This document shows, piece by piece, positions 1 through 6,939 of a DNA stretch of 19,010 nucleotides. Position numbers and translations under genes: made by a program. The notes under the pieces were generated by a model. It made no database searches, was not told the DNA's origin, and saw nothing but the letters and a program-made list of their open reading frames with translations. The first letter of the stretch is position 1, and each line of letters opens with the position of its first letter. Origin of the DNA: DATFRX01 sp035630615 (GTDB taxonomy: Bacteria > Actinomycetota > Actinomycetes > Propionibacteriales > Nocardioidaceae); NCBI GenBank assembly GCA_035630615.1, contig DASQKI010000090.1, forward strand, positions 1 through 19,010, given 5' to 3'.

Positions 1-356
1 GCCATCGAGCGGATGTAGACGTCGGGGTCCAGCGCGTGGTCCTGCATCCGCACCCGGTCACCCAGCAGCGCGCCGCCCGAGAACGGCGAGGACGGGTCCA
101 CCGCGAGCACACCGACCCGCTTGCCGGCCTTGCGCAGCTCGCCGACGAGCGCGTTGGTGGAGGTCGACTTGCCGACCCCGGGCGACCCGGTGAGACCCAC
201 GACCTGGGCGTGACCGGCGTACGGCGCCAGCGCCGCCATCACCTCGCGCAGCTGGGGCGCGTCGTCCTCGACCCAGGAGATCAGCCGGGCGACGGCGCGC
301 GCGTCGCCCTCGCGGGCCCGGCTGACGAGCTCGTCGACCGAGGGGTTTGCTCTCAA
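1..356 (-). CDS. meaB: MeaB/ArgK-type G3E GTPase, methylmalonyl-CoA mutase chaperone (N-terminal part)
   Basis: Only the first 118 codons are inside the window; the gene continues past the left edge. The Walker A motif GSPGVGKST lies near residues 59-67. It is followed by the family stretch AVDPSSPFSGGALLGDR and then MQDHALDPDVYIRSM, which is diagnostic for MeaB/ArgK (LAO/AO ATPase) proteins. In this family the GTPase gates cofactor loading and protects adenosylcobalamin-dependent methylmalonyl-CoA mutase. I chose the TTG at 354-356 as start because a purine-rich GAGGAGAGGGAG lies about 10 nt upstream and no ATG or GTG occurs nearby in frame. The start is therefore less certain than the identity. 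The mutase gene is not in the window. Confidence 0.93.
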   Translation of the reverse strand, partial: MRANPSVDELVSRAREGDARAVARLISWVEDDAPQLREVMAALAPYAGHAQVVGLTGSPGVGKSTSTNALVGELRKAGKRVGVLAVDPSSPFSGGALLGDRVRMQDHALDPDVYIRSM

Positions 357-431
357 CAGGGCGTGTCTCCCTCTCCTCGGCCGTCGCGAGCGTCGTCGCG
401 TCGCGTGCCTGGCAAGGCGGAGGAGGGAGAC

Positions 432-506
432 ATGACGGAGTCATGGCGACTGACGACAACGCAGTCCAGGCGCCGACGGGGCGACGCGCAGCAGGCCATG
501 GGGTAG
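432..506 (+). CDS. Possible 24-residue micro-ORF with a strong ribosome binding site
   Basis: In the gap between meaB and the SRAP gene an ATG follows AGGAGGGAGAC with ideal spacing. It opens a 24-codon frame ending in TAG, with a basic middle section (RRRRG). The ATG lies inside a perfect inverted repeat, CATGAC-GGA-GTCATG (431-445), so this stretch could instead be an operator or a chance match. A second ATG at 443 opens another frame running into the SRAP gene antisense. I recognise no family. The case for translation rests only on the ribosome binding site. Confidence 0.22.
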   Translation: MTESWRLTTTQSRRRRGDAQQAMG

Positions 507-518
507 GGAGTCATGTCC

Positions 519-1286
519 TTAGCGGTCGGCCAGCTCGGGGACGTCGTCCAGCGGCAGGGGCTCGGTCAGCTCGGGACCGTTGTTGCGCACGTTGCTGACG
601 GCCTTGGACACGGGGTAGGCCTCCAGGGCGCCCGGGGCGGCCGGCACGAGGAGGGCGAGCAGGTCGTCCTTGTCCTTGATGGTCGGGTCGAGCCAGCTCG
701 ACCAGCGGTCCTTCTCGACCATCAGGGGCATCCGGTCGTGGATGTGGCCCACGTCGTCCTCGGCGTCGGTGGTGATCACGGTGCAGGTCCACCGGAAGCG
801 GTCGGGGTCGTCGTCGGCCTTGTCGGAGTCGCGCCAGATCTCGTAGAGGCCCGCCATCGCGAGGACGCCGTGGTCCTTGGGTCGGATGAAGAACGGCTGC
901 TTGAGGGGCTTGCCGGACTTGCCGAGCTTTTGGGTCGGAAACCACTCGTAGAAGCCGTCGACCGGCACGATCAGCCGCCGGGTCTTGAACGCTCGTCGAA
1001 AGGACGGCTTCTCGTGCACCGTCTCGGCCCGGGCGTTGATCATGCGGCCGAGCTTCGGCTCCTTGGACCACGACGGGACGAGGCCCCACTTCAACGTACG
1101 CAGCTGCCGGACCGGCTCGGCGTCGTCGGGAGCGTCCTTGGACAGCCGCGACAGCACGACCGGGGCCATCTTGGTGGGAGCGACGTTGTAGTCGGGAGTC
1201 AGCTGCTCCTTTACGTCGACCTGGTCGACCTCGAACTCAGCCGCGAGGTCGTCGGCCGAGCGGCTCGACGCATACCTTCCGCACAT
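519..1286 (-). CDS. SRAP-domain (SOS response-associated peptidase, YedK/HMCES-like) protein
   Basis: This 255-residue protein is an intact SRAP domain. The family caps abasic sites in single-stranded DNA by a thiazolidine crosslink through Cys2. The sequence starts MCGRY, so Cys2 becomes N-terminal after Met removal. Other expected active-site residues are present: Asn34 in NVAPT, the NARAE block at 84-88, Glu114 in GFYEW, and His183 in HDRMP. An in-frame ATG six codons upstream is rejected because it would bury the essential Cys2. There is no Shine-Dalgarno sequence, but CAGGCT lies six bases before the ATG, which fits leaderless transcription. Length is somewhat above the roughly 220 residues of YedK, with extra sequence around residues 48-60 and 152-163. 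I saw no LexA box in the short upstream region. Confidence 0.95.
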   Translation of the reverse strand: MCGRYASSRSADDLAAEFEVDQVDVKEQLTPDYNVAPTKMAPVVLSRLSKDAPDDAEPVRQLRTLKWGLVPSWSKEPKLGRMINARAETVHEKPSFRRAFKTRRLIVPVDGFYEWFPTQKLGKSGKPLKQPFFIRPKDHGVLAMAGLYEIWRDSDKADDDPDRFRWTCTVITTDAEDDVGHIHDRMPLMVEKDRWSSWLDPTIKDKDDLLALLVPAAPGALEAYPVSKAVSNVRNNGPELTEPLPLDDVPELADR

Positions 1287-1292
1287 GCTCGC

Positions 1293-1298
1293 AGCCTG
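1293..1298 (-). promoter_or_regulatory. Putative -10 box for a leaderless SRAP transcript
   Basis: CAGGCT (minus strand) ends six bases before the ATG of the SRAP gene. The spacing and TANNNT-like form match the leaderless promoters common in actinobacteria. No good -35 hexamer is visible. Confidence 0.35.
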
Positions 1299-1391
1299 CC
1301 ACACCCGACCGACATGGCGTCGGCACGGAGCGGTTGGCCGCCGCCGCGTCCGCCAGCCCCGTGATCGGGCGGAGGCGACGGCGACCCGTGG

Positions 1392-2183
1392 TCAGCGCGC
1401 CAGCTCGTCGAGGAGCATCGACGCGGAGTCGTGCGACGCCGGAAGCCCCTCGATCCACACGCGTTGCTCCCCCGCGTCGGGCCTAGCGGCTGACCGGCTC
1501 CTGAGGAATTGCCGCAAGGACTCCACCTGAGCGGCCAGGTCGGGATGCCGTCGCACCACCGCCACGGCGCGATGCACCCCGACTCGAGCGACCGTCTCGC
1601 CGCCCGAGAAGACCGTCCGCAGCGCGTCGGCGACCTCGGCCATCCGGAGGGCCGAGCCGAACCGCCGCGCGACGGAGTGGTCGCCTCCCAGTCCGACGGA
1701 TCCGTCGTCGGCGCGAGTGCCGGCCCGGTACGCCTCGACGACCACCAGGGCGCGTTCGGTCGAGATCGGAGCGCCGCGCCACTCGGCCTCGCGATAGATC
1801 TCGTCCAGCCGGCTGCGAAGGTGGGGCAGGCTGGCCAACCCCGAGAGGGGGTCGTCGCACGACAGACCGTGGAGGTAGCGCAACGACACCTCCGTCCAGG
1901 CCTGGCACAGAGCTCGGACCGCCTCGTAGTCCGGCTCGGCCATCCCGGCCGCGTCGTATGCCGCCTCGAGATCGGCGAAGACCTCGTCCAGCGGCACCCC
2001 GTCGGCGGCGAGGTCGCGACCGGTCTCGGTCGCGGCGGCCCCCACATCCCCGTTGGTCAGCAGAGCATCGACCACCGGCTGGAATCCGCGTGGGATCGCT
2101 CGACTATCAGCGTCAGCGGGCAACGACGGTGTCGAGCCCTGGACCAGGTTCTTGCGTCGCACCAGATGCGCGAAGAGCACCAC
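1392..2183 (-). CDS. Degenerate GGDEF-like protein of unknown function
   Basis: About 263 residues, soluble, with no membrane segment. The best landmark is DDPLSGLASLPHLRSRL near residues 110-126, closely like the DxLTGLxNRxxF entry motif of GGDEF diguanylate cyclase domains. The catalytic GGDEF tetrapeptide is absent; the expected position is near VARVGVHRAVAVV. Cyclase activity is therefore unlikely, and a sensory or scaffold role is only a guess. An ATG start at 2226-2228 is possible. I prefer the GTG at 2181-2183 because AGGAGG (2190-2195) sits six bases upstream of it. The gene is transcribed divergently from the sigma-factor gene, with about 207 bases between them. Confidence 0.6.
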   Translation of the reverse strand: MVLFAHLVRRKNLVQGSTPSLPADADSRAIPRGFQPVVDALLTNGDVGAAATETGRDLAADGVPLDEVFADLEAAYDAAGMAEPDYEAVRALCQAWTEVSLRYLHGLSCDDPLSGLASLPHLRSRLDEIYREAEWRGAPISTERALVVVEAYRAGTRADDGSVGLGGDHSVARRFGSALRMAEVADALRTVFSGGETVARVGVHRAVAVVRRHPDLAAQVESLRQFLRSRSAARPDAGEQRVWIEGLPASHDSASMLLDELAR

Positions 2184-2390
2184 TGGCCACCTCCTGTCGG
2201 TCATGAGACGGCGACGTGGCAGGGCCATGACGCGACTTCGAACCAGAAGTTGAGGATTTTGCTGGCCCTACGCGACACGGAGGGCGTTCGACGGTATGCT
2301 CTCCGGCACCCGCGGTCTCGGTGCGTCGATTGCGGCATATGTCGCAGGGAGCGTCGTCCAGCACCGACCATCGACTACGTCACGATTGAT

Positions 2391-4067
2391 ATGACTGAGA
2401 CCAGCACAGAGAGCGTCGACAGCGACGCCGAACTCATCTCCCAAGTACGCGCCGGCGACATCGACGCCTACGGGTTGCTCTACGACCGCCATCGCGATGC
2501 CGCGTTGCGCCTGGCCCGGCAGCTCACCTCGTCCGGCGAGGCCGACGATCTCGTCTCCGAGTCGTTCGCCAAGCTGCTGCCGATCCTTCAGGGCGGCGGT
2601 GGGCCCGACGTCTCTTTCCGCGCCTACCTGCTGACCTGCGTACGGCGGGTCCACATCGACAGGGTGCGCGCCGGCCGGCGTACGCAACCGACCGATGACC
2701 TCGAGTCGTTCGATCCGGGCACCCCCTTCGCGGACCCGGCCCTCGACGACTTCGAGCGCACCGCGACGGCCCGGGCGTTCGCCTCGCTGCCGGAGCGCTG
2801 GCAGCTGGTCCTGTGGCACACCGAGGTCGAGGGCGAGAAGCCCGGCGAGATCGCACCGATGCTCGGCATGACCGCCAACAGCGTCGCCGCGCTGGCCTAC
2901 CGGGCTCGTGAGGGTCTGCGCCAGGCATACCTGCGCAGTCACCTCGCCGACACGGCCGACGACTCGTGCCGTTGGGTCACCGAACATCTCGGCGGCTTCG
3001 TGCGCGGCGGACTCGCCAGGCGCGACCACGCCAAGGTCGAGGAGCACCTCGACGACTGTCGCAAGTGCACCGCGGTCTACCTCGAGCTCGTCGAGGTCAA
3101 CTCCAACCTCCGCGTCCTGCTCGCTCCGCTCCTGCTCGGCAGCGCCGCCGCCGGCTACCTCACGGCCGCCGGACACACCGGCATCGCAGCCGCCTCGCCG
3201 AAGTGGCTGCGCGGGCGTCAGGTCCTTCGGGGTCACCAGGGCGCCGCCGCCGCGGCCGTCGCCGCCGTGGCGGTCACCGCCATCGCCGCGACCGCAGTCA
3301 TCGGCGCTCGCGAGACCGGCTCCGACCGTGATGTGAGCGACGGACCCAACGCGAGCGACTCGCTCGGCAACGACGGCTCGTCGGCCAATAACATCGGCGG
3401 TCCGCCGGCGCCGGCCGACAAGCACCACAAGGCTCCGAAGGAGTCCGCGAGCGACGACGACCCGACACGCAACCGGCACTCCGACCGGACCGACTCGCCA
3501 ACCGAGGACGACACCGGCAGCGACGACCCGAGCGACTCGTCGTCGACGGAGCCGACCGACGATCCGTCGGGCACCTCGGATCCGACGACCGATCCAACCT
3601 CGGACCCGACCGACCCCACGTCGGACCCGACGACCGACCCCACCACCGACCCGACGACCGATCCGACAGAGCCCACCTCGGATCCGAAGGATCCCAAGGC
3701 GGATCTCGGTGTCGGGCCCAAGATCGACAAGCAGGATTTCCTCGGACTGCTGTGGAACGAGCTGACAGTCCCGGTCAAGGGCGCCCAGAAGGTCGATACG
3801 GCCACGATGGTCGTCACGGTCGAAAACCTCACGTCGTGGAGCACGGCCAGTGGGTCCGACTACGCCGCGTGGTCATGCACCGAGAGCGGCTGGGAGACGA
3901 TCACCTGCACGCTGAGCGGCGTCGACAGTGCCCGACAGGCACAGGACTTCGGCCTCAACGTCTATACGTCCGACTCGTCGTCCGACGTAACCGCGTCGAT
4001 CTCGGCCAGTGGCTACCGCGACCCGCACCGGCGCAACAACTCGGTGTCGACGACCATCGCGTACTAG
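2391..4067 (+). CDS. ECF sigma factor fused to zinc-finger anti-sigma-like domain, membrane anchor and extracellular domain
   Basis: 558 residues. Residues 12-95 form sigma-70 region 2 (ASGEADDLVSESFAKLL-like core at 47-63), and residues 121-182 form region 4 with ASLPERWQLVLWHTEVEG and the HTH. Residues 193-226 contain C193-X25-H219-X3-C223-X2-C226, the zf-HC2 pattern of zinc-binding anti-sigma factors. A hydrophobic Ala/Val segment at 284-306 is the likely membrane anchor; a weaker one lies at 242-260. Residues 307-440 are Ser/Asp/Pro/Thr-rich and contain DPT repeats. Residues 446-558 look like a secreted beta-sandwich domain with C496 and C506, which could form a disulfide. Fused sigma/anti-sigma proteins with such extensions are known among actinobacterial ECF groups, for example ECF52-like ones; I infer this protein is of that kind. 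No Shine-Dalgarno sequence precedes the ATG. The frame stays open upstream, but nothing there resembles a sigma factor. Confidence 0.9.
   Translation: MTETSTESVDSDAELISQVRAGDIDAYGLLYDRHRDAALRLARQLTSSGEADDLVSESFAKLLPILQGGGGPDVSFRAYLLTCVRRVHIDRVRAGRRTQPTDDLESFDPGTPFADPALDDFERTATARAFASLPERWQLVLWHTEVEGEKPGEIAPMLGMTANSVAALAYRAREGLRQAYLRSHLADTADDSCRWVTEHLGGFVRGGLARRDHAKVEEHLDDCRKCTAVYLELVEVNSNLRVLLAPLLLGSAAAGYLTAAGHTGIAAASPKWLRGRQVLRGHQGAAAAAVAAVAVTAIAATAVIGARETGSDRDVSDGPNASDSLGNDGSSANNIGGPPAPADKHHKAPKESASDDDPTRNRHSDRTDSPTEDDTGSDDPSDSSSTEPTDDPSGTSDPTTDPTSDPTDPTSDPTTDPTTDPTTDPTEPTSDPKDPKADLGVGPKIDKQDFLGLLWNELTVPVKGAQKVDTATMVVTVENLTSWSTASGSDYAAWSCTESGWETITCTLSGVDSARQAQDFGLNVYTSDSSSDVTASISASGYRDPHRRNNSVSTTIAY
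3561..3686 (+). repeat. In-gene tandem repeat coding Asp-Pro-Thr linker
   Basis: Imperfect repeats of a 12-15 base unit (GAC-CCG-ACG-ACC type) encode serial DPT, DPTS and DPTT units at residues 391-432 of the sigma fusion. They probably form an extended spacer between membrane and outer domain. The tract is prone to slippage, so repeat number may vary between strains. Confidence 0.85.
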
Positions 4068-4091
4068 CTAAGCTGCCACTGACGGCGTCGA

Positions 4092-4294
4092 CGAGGACGA
4101 GTACGTCCCCGATCACCGCAGCACAGAGAGTCGCCTGCAGCTGAGAGGGCGGCCTGCGGCCGGGGTCCGAAGACACCTCGGAGCCGAGGGGGACCGAACG
4201 AGGCCGGACGTGTCCTGCGTCCGGCGAAGGTGCGGTGGCACCGCGAGATCCCGCTCGCCCGCGCCTCCCGGGGCCGATAGTTCCGAGGAGGTGC
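4092..4294 (+). promoter_or_regulatory. T-box riboswitch (Asp specifier, translational type) controlling the AspRS gene
   Basis: The leader folds by hand into every T-box part. Stem I base is CGAGG 4092-4096 with CCTCG 4176-4180. AGTA (4100-4103) faces the specifier loop GAA-GAC-A (4169-4175), with codon GAC (Asp) at 4172-4174. Above it pair 4107-4111/4161-4165, 4116-4121/4154-4159 and 4130-4135/4148-4153. Stem III is 4203-4210/4218-4225, a perfect 8 bp. The antisequestrator has helix A1 4228-4235/4259-4266, the bulge TGGCACC 4236-4242 (consensus TGGNACC), and helix A2 4243-4247/4254-4258. Alternatively GCGCCTCC 4261-4268 pairs with the ribosome binding site GGAGGTGC 4287-4294. Predicted action: charged tRNA leaves the site hidden, while uncharged tRNA-Asp frees it. 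The bulge C would match the G73 discriminator of tRNA-Asp. The promoter must lie at or within the end of the sigma gene. Confidence 0.9.
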
Positions 4295-4300
4295 CTCTCC

Positions 4301-5593
4301 ATGACGTCTACCCGTACGCTCGCCCGCGAGCTACCCGAGCAGGTCGGCCGCGACGTACGCCTGCAGGGCTGGATCCATCGCCGACGGCGACTCGCGTCCG
4401 TCACGTTTTGCGTCGTCCGCGACCGGACCGGCCTGGCGCAGGTTGTGATCAAGGATCCCGACACGTTGAGCCAGCTGGACGCACTCGGGGAGGAAACCGT
4501 CGTCGAAATCACCGGCGCCGCGGTGCCCAATCCGCAGGCGCCCGGCGGCGTCGAGGTGATCGAGCCGACCGTGCGCCCGCTGAGCGACCCGGCGCAGACG
4601 CCACCGGTCGAGCTGTGGCGGCCGACGCCGCAGGCCACCCTGCCGACGCTGCTCGACAACGCGGCGACGACCTGGCGGCATCCGCGCCGACAGGCGACCT
4701 GGCGGCTCGCCGCCGCGTCGCTTCAAGGGTTCCGCGAAACACTGCGTTCCCTTGATTTCATGGAGGTGCAGACCCCGAAGGTCGTCGGCATGGCGACCGA
4801 GTCGGGCGCCAACGTCTTCGGCGTCGACTGGTTCGGCACGCCGGCCTACCTCGCACAGTCGCCGCAGTTCTACAAGCAGATGCTGGTCGGCGTCTTCGAG
4901 CGGGTCTTCGAGGTCGGGCCGGTGTTTCGGGCCGAACCGCACGACACGGTGCGACACCTCGCCGAGTACGTCTCGCTCGACGCCGAGCTCGGGTTCATCG
5001 ACGACCATCGCGACGTCCTGCGCGTGTTGCGTACCGCAGTCGCCGGCATGCTCGACGCCGTCACGACCCAGGCTGCCGACGCGGTCGAACTGCTCGGAAT
5101 CGACGTGCCCAAGATGCCGGCCGAGATCCCGATCGTGCATTTCCGCGACGCGCTCGAGATGGTCGGTGCCGACCCGGCGGAGCCCGACCTGAGTCCAGAG
5201 CACGAGCGGGCGATCTCGCGATGGGCGGTCGACGAACACGGCAGCGAGTTCGTCGCGGTCGAGGGCTATCCGATGGTGAAGCGGCCCTTCTACACTCACC
5301 CGGACCCGGCCGACCCGCGCTGGTCGTACTCGTTCGACTTGCTGTTTCGAGGCACCGAGCTCACGACCGGAGGTCAGCGGCTGCATCGCTACACCGACTA
5401 CCTCGCGGCGCTCGAAACCACCGGCGACTCGGCGGATGCGTACGCCGGTTATCTCGACGCGTTCGCCCATGGCATGCCTCCGCACGGAGGTTTCGCGATC
5501 GGGTTGGAGCGCTGGACCGCCAGGCTCGTCGGAGCCGACAATGTTCGCGAGACCACGCTGTTTCCGCGCGACCTGCATCGGCTGGGGCCCTAG
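4301..5593 (+). CDS. aspS: Aspartyl-tRNA synthetase, archaeal/short type, probably non-discriminating
   Basis: 430 residues, class II synthetase of the short archaeal form, lacking the GAD insertion that brings bacterial AspRS to about 590 residues. The N-terminal OB fold covers about residues 15-95 (GWIHRRR). Motif 1 lies near 143-160, the TESG loop at 166-169, AQSPQ at 185-189, and motif 2 FRAEPHDTVRH at 209-219. Motif 3 GFAIGLERWTARL with RETTLFPRD lies at 397-424. His26 follows GWI. In archaeal AspRS a His here, rather than Trp, is associated with charging both tRNA-Asp and tRNA-Asn; applying that to this protein is inference. GAGGAGG precedes the ATG by about 9 nt and is the element controlled by the T-box. 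It could be a second AspRS or the only one; the window cannot say. Confidence 0.93.
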   Translation: MTSTRTLARELPEQVGRDVRLQGWIHRRRRLASVTFCVVRDRTGLAQVVIKDPDTLSQLDALGEETVVEITGAAVPNPQAPGGVEVIEPTVRPLSDPAQTPPVELWRPTPQATLPTLLDNAATTWRHPRRQATWRLAAASLQGFRETLRSLDFMEVQTPKVVGMATESGANVFGVDWFGTPAYLAQSPQFYKQMLVGVFERVFEVGPVFRAEPHDTVRHLAEYVSLDAELGFIDDHRDVLRVLRTAVAGMLDAVTTQAADAVELLGIDVPKMPAEIPIVHFRDALEMVGADPAEPDLSPEHERAISRWAVDEHGSEFVAVEGYPMVKRPFYTHPDPADPRWSYSFDLLFRGTELTTGGQRLHRYTDYLAALETTGDSADAYAGYLDAFAHGMPPHGGFAIGLERWTARLVGADNVRETTLFPRDLHRLGP

Positions 5594-5598
5594 CGGTC

Positions 5599-5625
5599 TT
5601 GCCGACCCGACGGCTGCGCAAGAAT
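5599..5625 (+). promoter_or_regulatory. Putative promoter between aspS and aroA
   Basis: TTGCCG (5599-5604) and AAGAAT (5620-5625) are separated by 15 bases. The second is followed after seven bases by an ATG (5633), a leaderless-type layout. The short spacer makes it a modest candidate. Confidence 0.35.
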
Positions 5626-5632
5626 GGGGCGC

Positions 5633-5680
5633 ATGACATCGCCGCGTGTGACGACGAAGTCCGACCAGGACGCGGGCTGA
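5633..5680 (+). CDS. Micro-ORF ahead of aroA, or displaced true start of aroA
   Basis: An ATG right after the putative promoter opens 15 codons (MTSPRVTTKSDQDAG) that stop with TGA only two bases before the GTG assigned to aroA. It is out of frame with aroA. One extra base near 5675 would join it smoothly to aroA as ...DQDA-GLTVWPAP. It is thus either a short leader peptide with translational coupling, or the original aroA N-terminus cut off by a one-base deletion or sequence error. Confidence 0.35.
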   Translation: MTSPRVTTKSDQDAG

Positions 5681-5682
5681 CC

Positions 5683-6939
5683 GTGTGGCCGGCGCCGCGA
5701 GTACGGCACGCACTGGACGCCGCGGTACGGCTGCCCGGCTCGAAGTCGCTGACCAACCGCGCCATCGTGTTGGCGGCGCTGGCCGATGGGCCGTCGACGC
5801 TCCGGGCGCCGCTGCTCGCCCGCGACACCTGGCTGATGTCCGACGCGCTTCGGGCCCTGGGCGTCGAGATCCGCACTGTCGAGGACGGCTGGCAGGTGAC
5901 GCCGATGCGGCTACGTGGTCCCGCGGTCGTCGACTGCGGGTTGGCCGGCACCGTCATGCGTTTTCTGCCCCCGGTCGCCGCATTGGCTGACGGTGATGTC
6001 GACTTCGACGGCGACCCGCGGGCCCGGGAGCGTCCGATGGGGGCGATCATCGAGGCGCTTCGTACGTTGGGCGTCACGATCGACGACGAGGGTCGCGGCA
6101 CGCTGCCGTTCCGGCTCGCCGGCACTGGTCAGGTCGACGGCGGCGTCGTGACGATCGACGCGTCGGCGTCGAGTCAGTACGTGTCGGGGCTGCTGCTCGC
6201 GGCGGCCCGCTACCGCGATGGGATCGACCTGCGACACGACGGCAAGCCGGTGCCATCGCTCCCCCACATCGAGATGACCGTGCGCCAGCTACGGTCGCGC
6301 GGTATTGACGTGGACGACGCCGAGCCCAACCGCTGGCGAGTGGCGCCGGGGCCGATCGACGCCGTCGACGTCACGATCGAGCCGGACCTGTCCAACGCGG
6401 CGGCGTTCGTCGCCGCTGCCATGGTGACCGGCGGCCGGGTGCGCGTACACGACTGGCCGGCCGACACCGACCAGGCCGGGGCGGCCCTTCCCGGGTTGCT
6501 GACCATGATGGGCGGCGAGGTCGTACGCGAGGGGAACGACATCGTCGTGTCGGGTCCGAGCCGTATCGAGGGCATCACGGTCGACCTGCATGACGTGGGC
6601 GAGCTGACGCCGGTCATCGCGGCCCTGTGCGCACTGGCCGACGGGCCGTCGCAGCTGACCGGCATCGCGCACCTGCGCGGCCACGAGACCGACCGGCTCG
6701 CCGCGCTCAGCCGCGAGATCAACGGCCTCGGCGGCGACGTCACTCCACTCGACGACGGCCTGCGCATCGTGCCGCGACCATTGCACGGCAGTGTCTTCGC
6801 AAGCCACGCCGATCACCGGATGGCCCATGCCGGCGCGGTGCTCGGCCTCGCGGTCGACGGAGTCTCGATCGACGACATCGACGCGACGTCCAAGACCTAT
6901 CCGGACTTCGCCGCCGCGTGGAAGCGCCTCGCATCGTGA
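5683..6939 (+). CDS. aroA: 3-phosphoshikimate 1-carboxyvinyltransferase (EPSP synthase)
   Basis: 418 residues, normal length. This is the sixth shikimate-pathway step, joining PEP to shikimate-3-phosphate. Landmarks in order: PGSKSLTNRA at 18-27 (substrate-binding Lys21), DCGLAGTVMRF at 84-94 (PEP-site loop, actinobacterial form), RARERP at 113-118, SASSQ at 161-165, LPHIEMT at 193-199, PDLSN at 234-238, DVGELTP with Asp304 and Glu307, RGHETDRL at 332-339, DHRMA at 377-381 and Lys404. GTG at 5683 is the only usual start codon in frame near the conserved N-terminus, but its ribosome binding site is poor; see the micro-ORF at 5633-5680. The stop overlaps the rsgA start (GTGA). Confidence 0.95.
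   Translation: MWPAPRVRHALDAAVRLPGSKSLTNRAIVLAALADGPSTLRAPLLARDTWLMSDALRALGVEIRTVEDGWQVTPMRLRGPAVVDCGLAGTVMRFLPPVAALADGDVDFDGDPRARERPMGAIIEALRTLGVTIDDEGRGTLPFRLAGTGQVDGGVVTIDASASSQYVSGLLLAAARYRDGIDLRHDGKPVPSLPHIEMTVRQLRSRGIDVDDAEPNRWRVAPGPIDAVDVTIEPDLSNAAAFVAAAMVTGGRVRVHDWPADTDQAGAALPGLLTMMGGEVVREGNDIVVSGPSRIEGITVDLHDVGELTPVIAALCALADGPSQLTGIAHLRGHETDRLAALSREINGLGGDVTPLDDGLRIVPRPLHGSVFASHADHRMAHAGAVLGLAVDGVSIDDIDATSKTYPDFAAAWKRLAS

Noticed and set aside
1509..2390. Long plus-strand open frame continuous with the sigma-factor gene
   Set aside because: It lies antisense to the GGDEF-like gene and has no recognisable motifs. The sigma domain begins after the ATG at 2391.
2268..3479. 403-codon minus-strand frame opposite the sigma gene
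   Set aside because: Valine/glycine-rich low-information translation typical of the antisense of a high-GC gene; no motifs.
4181..4195. Alternative hairpin pairing CCTCG 4176-4180 with CGAGG 4185-4189 as a simple terminator
   Set aside because: No T-run follows. CCTCG fits better as the 3' base of T-box Stem I, although this pairing may compete with it.
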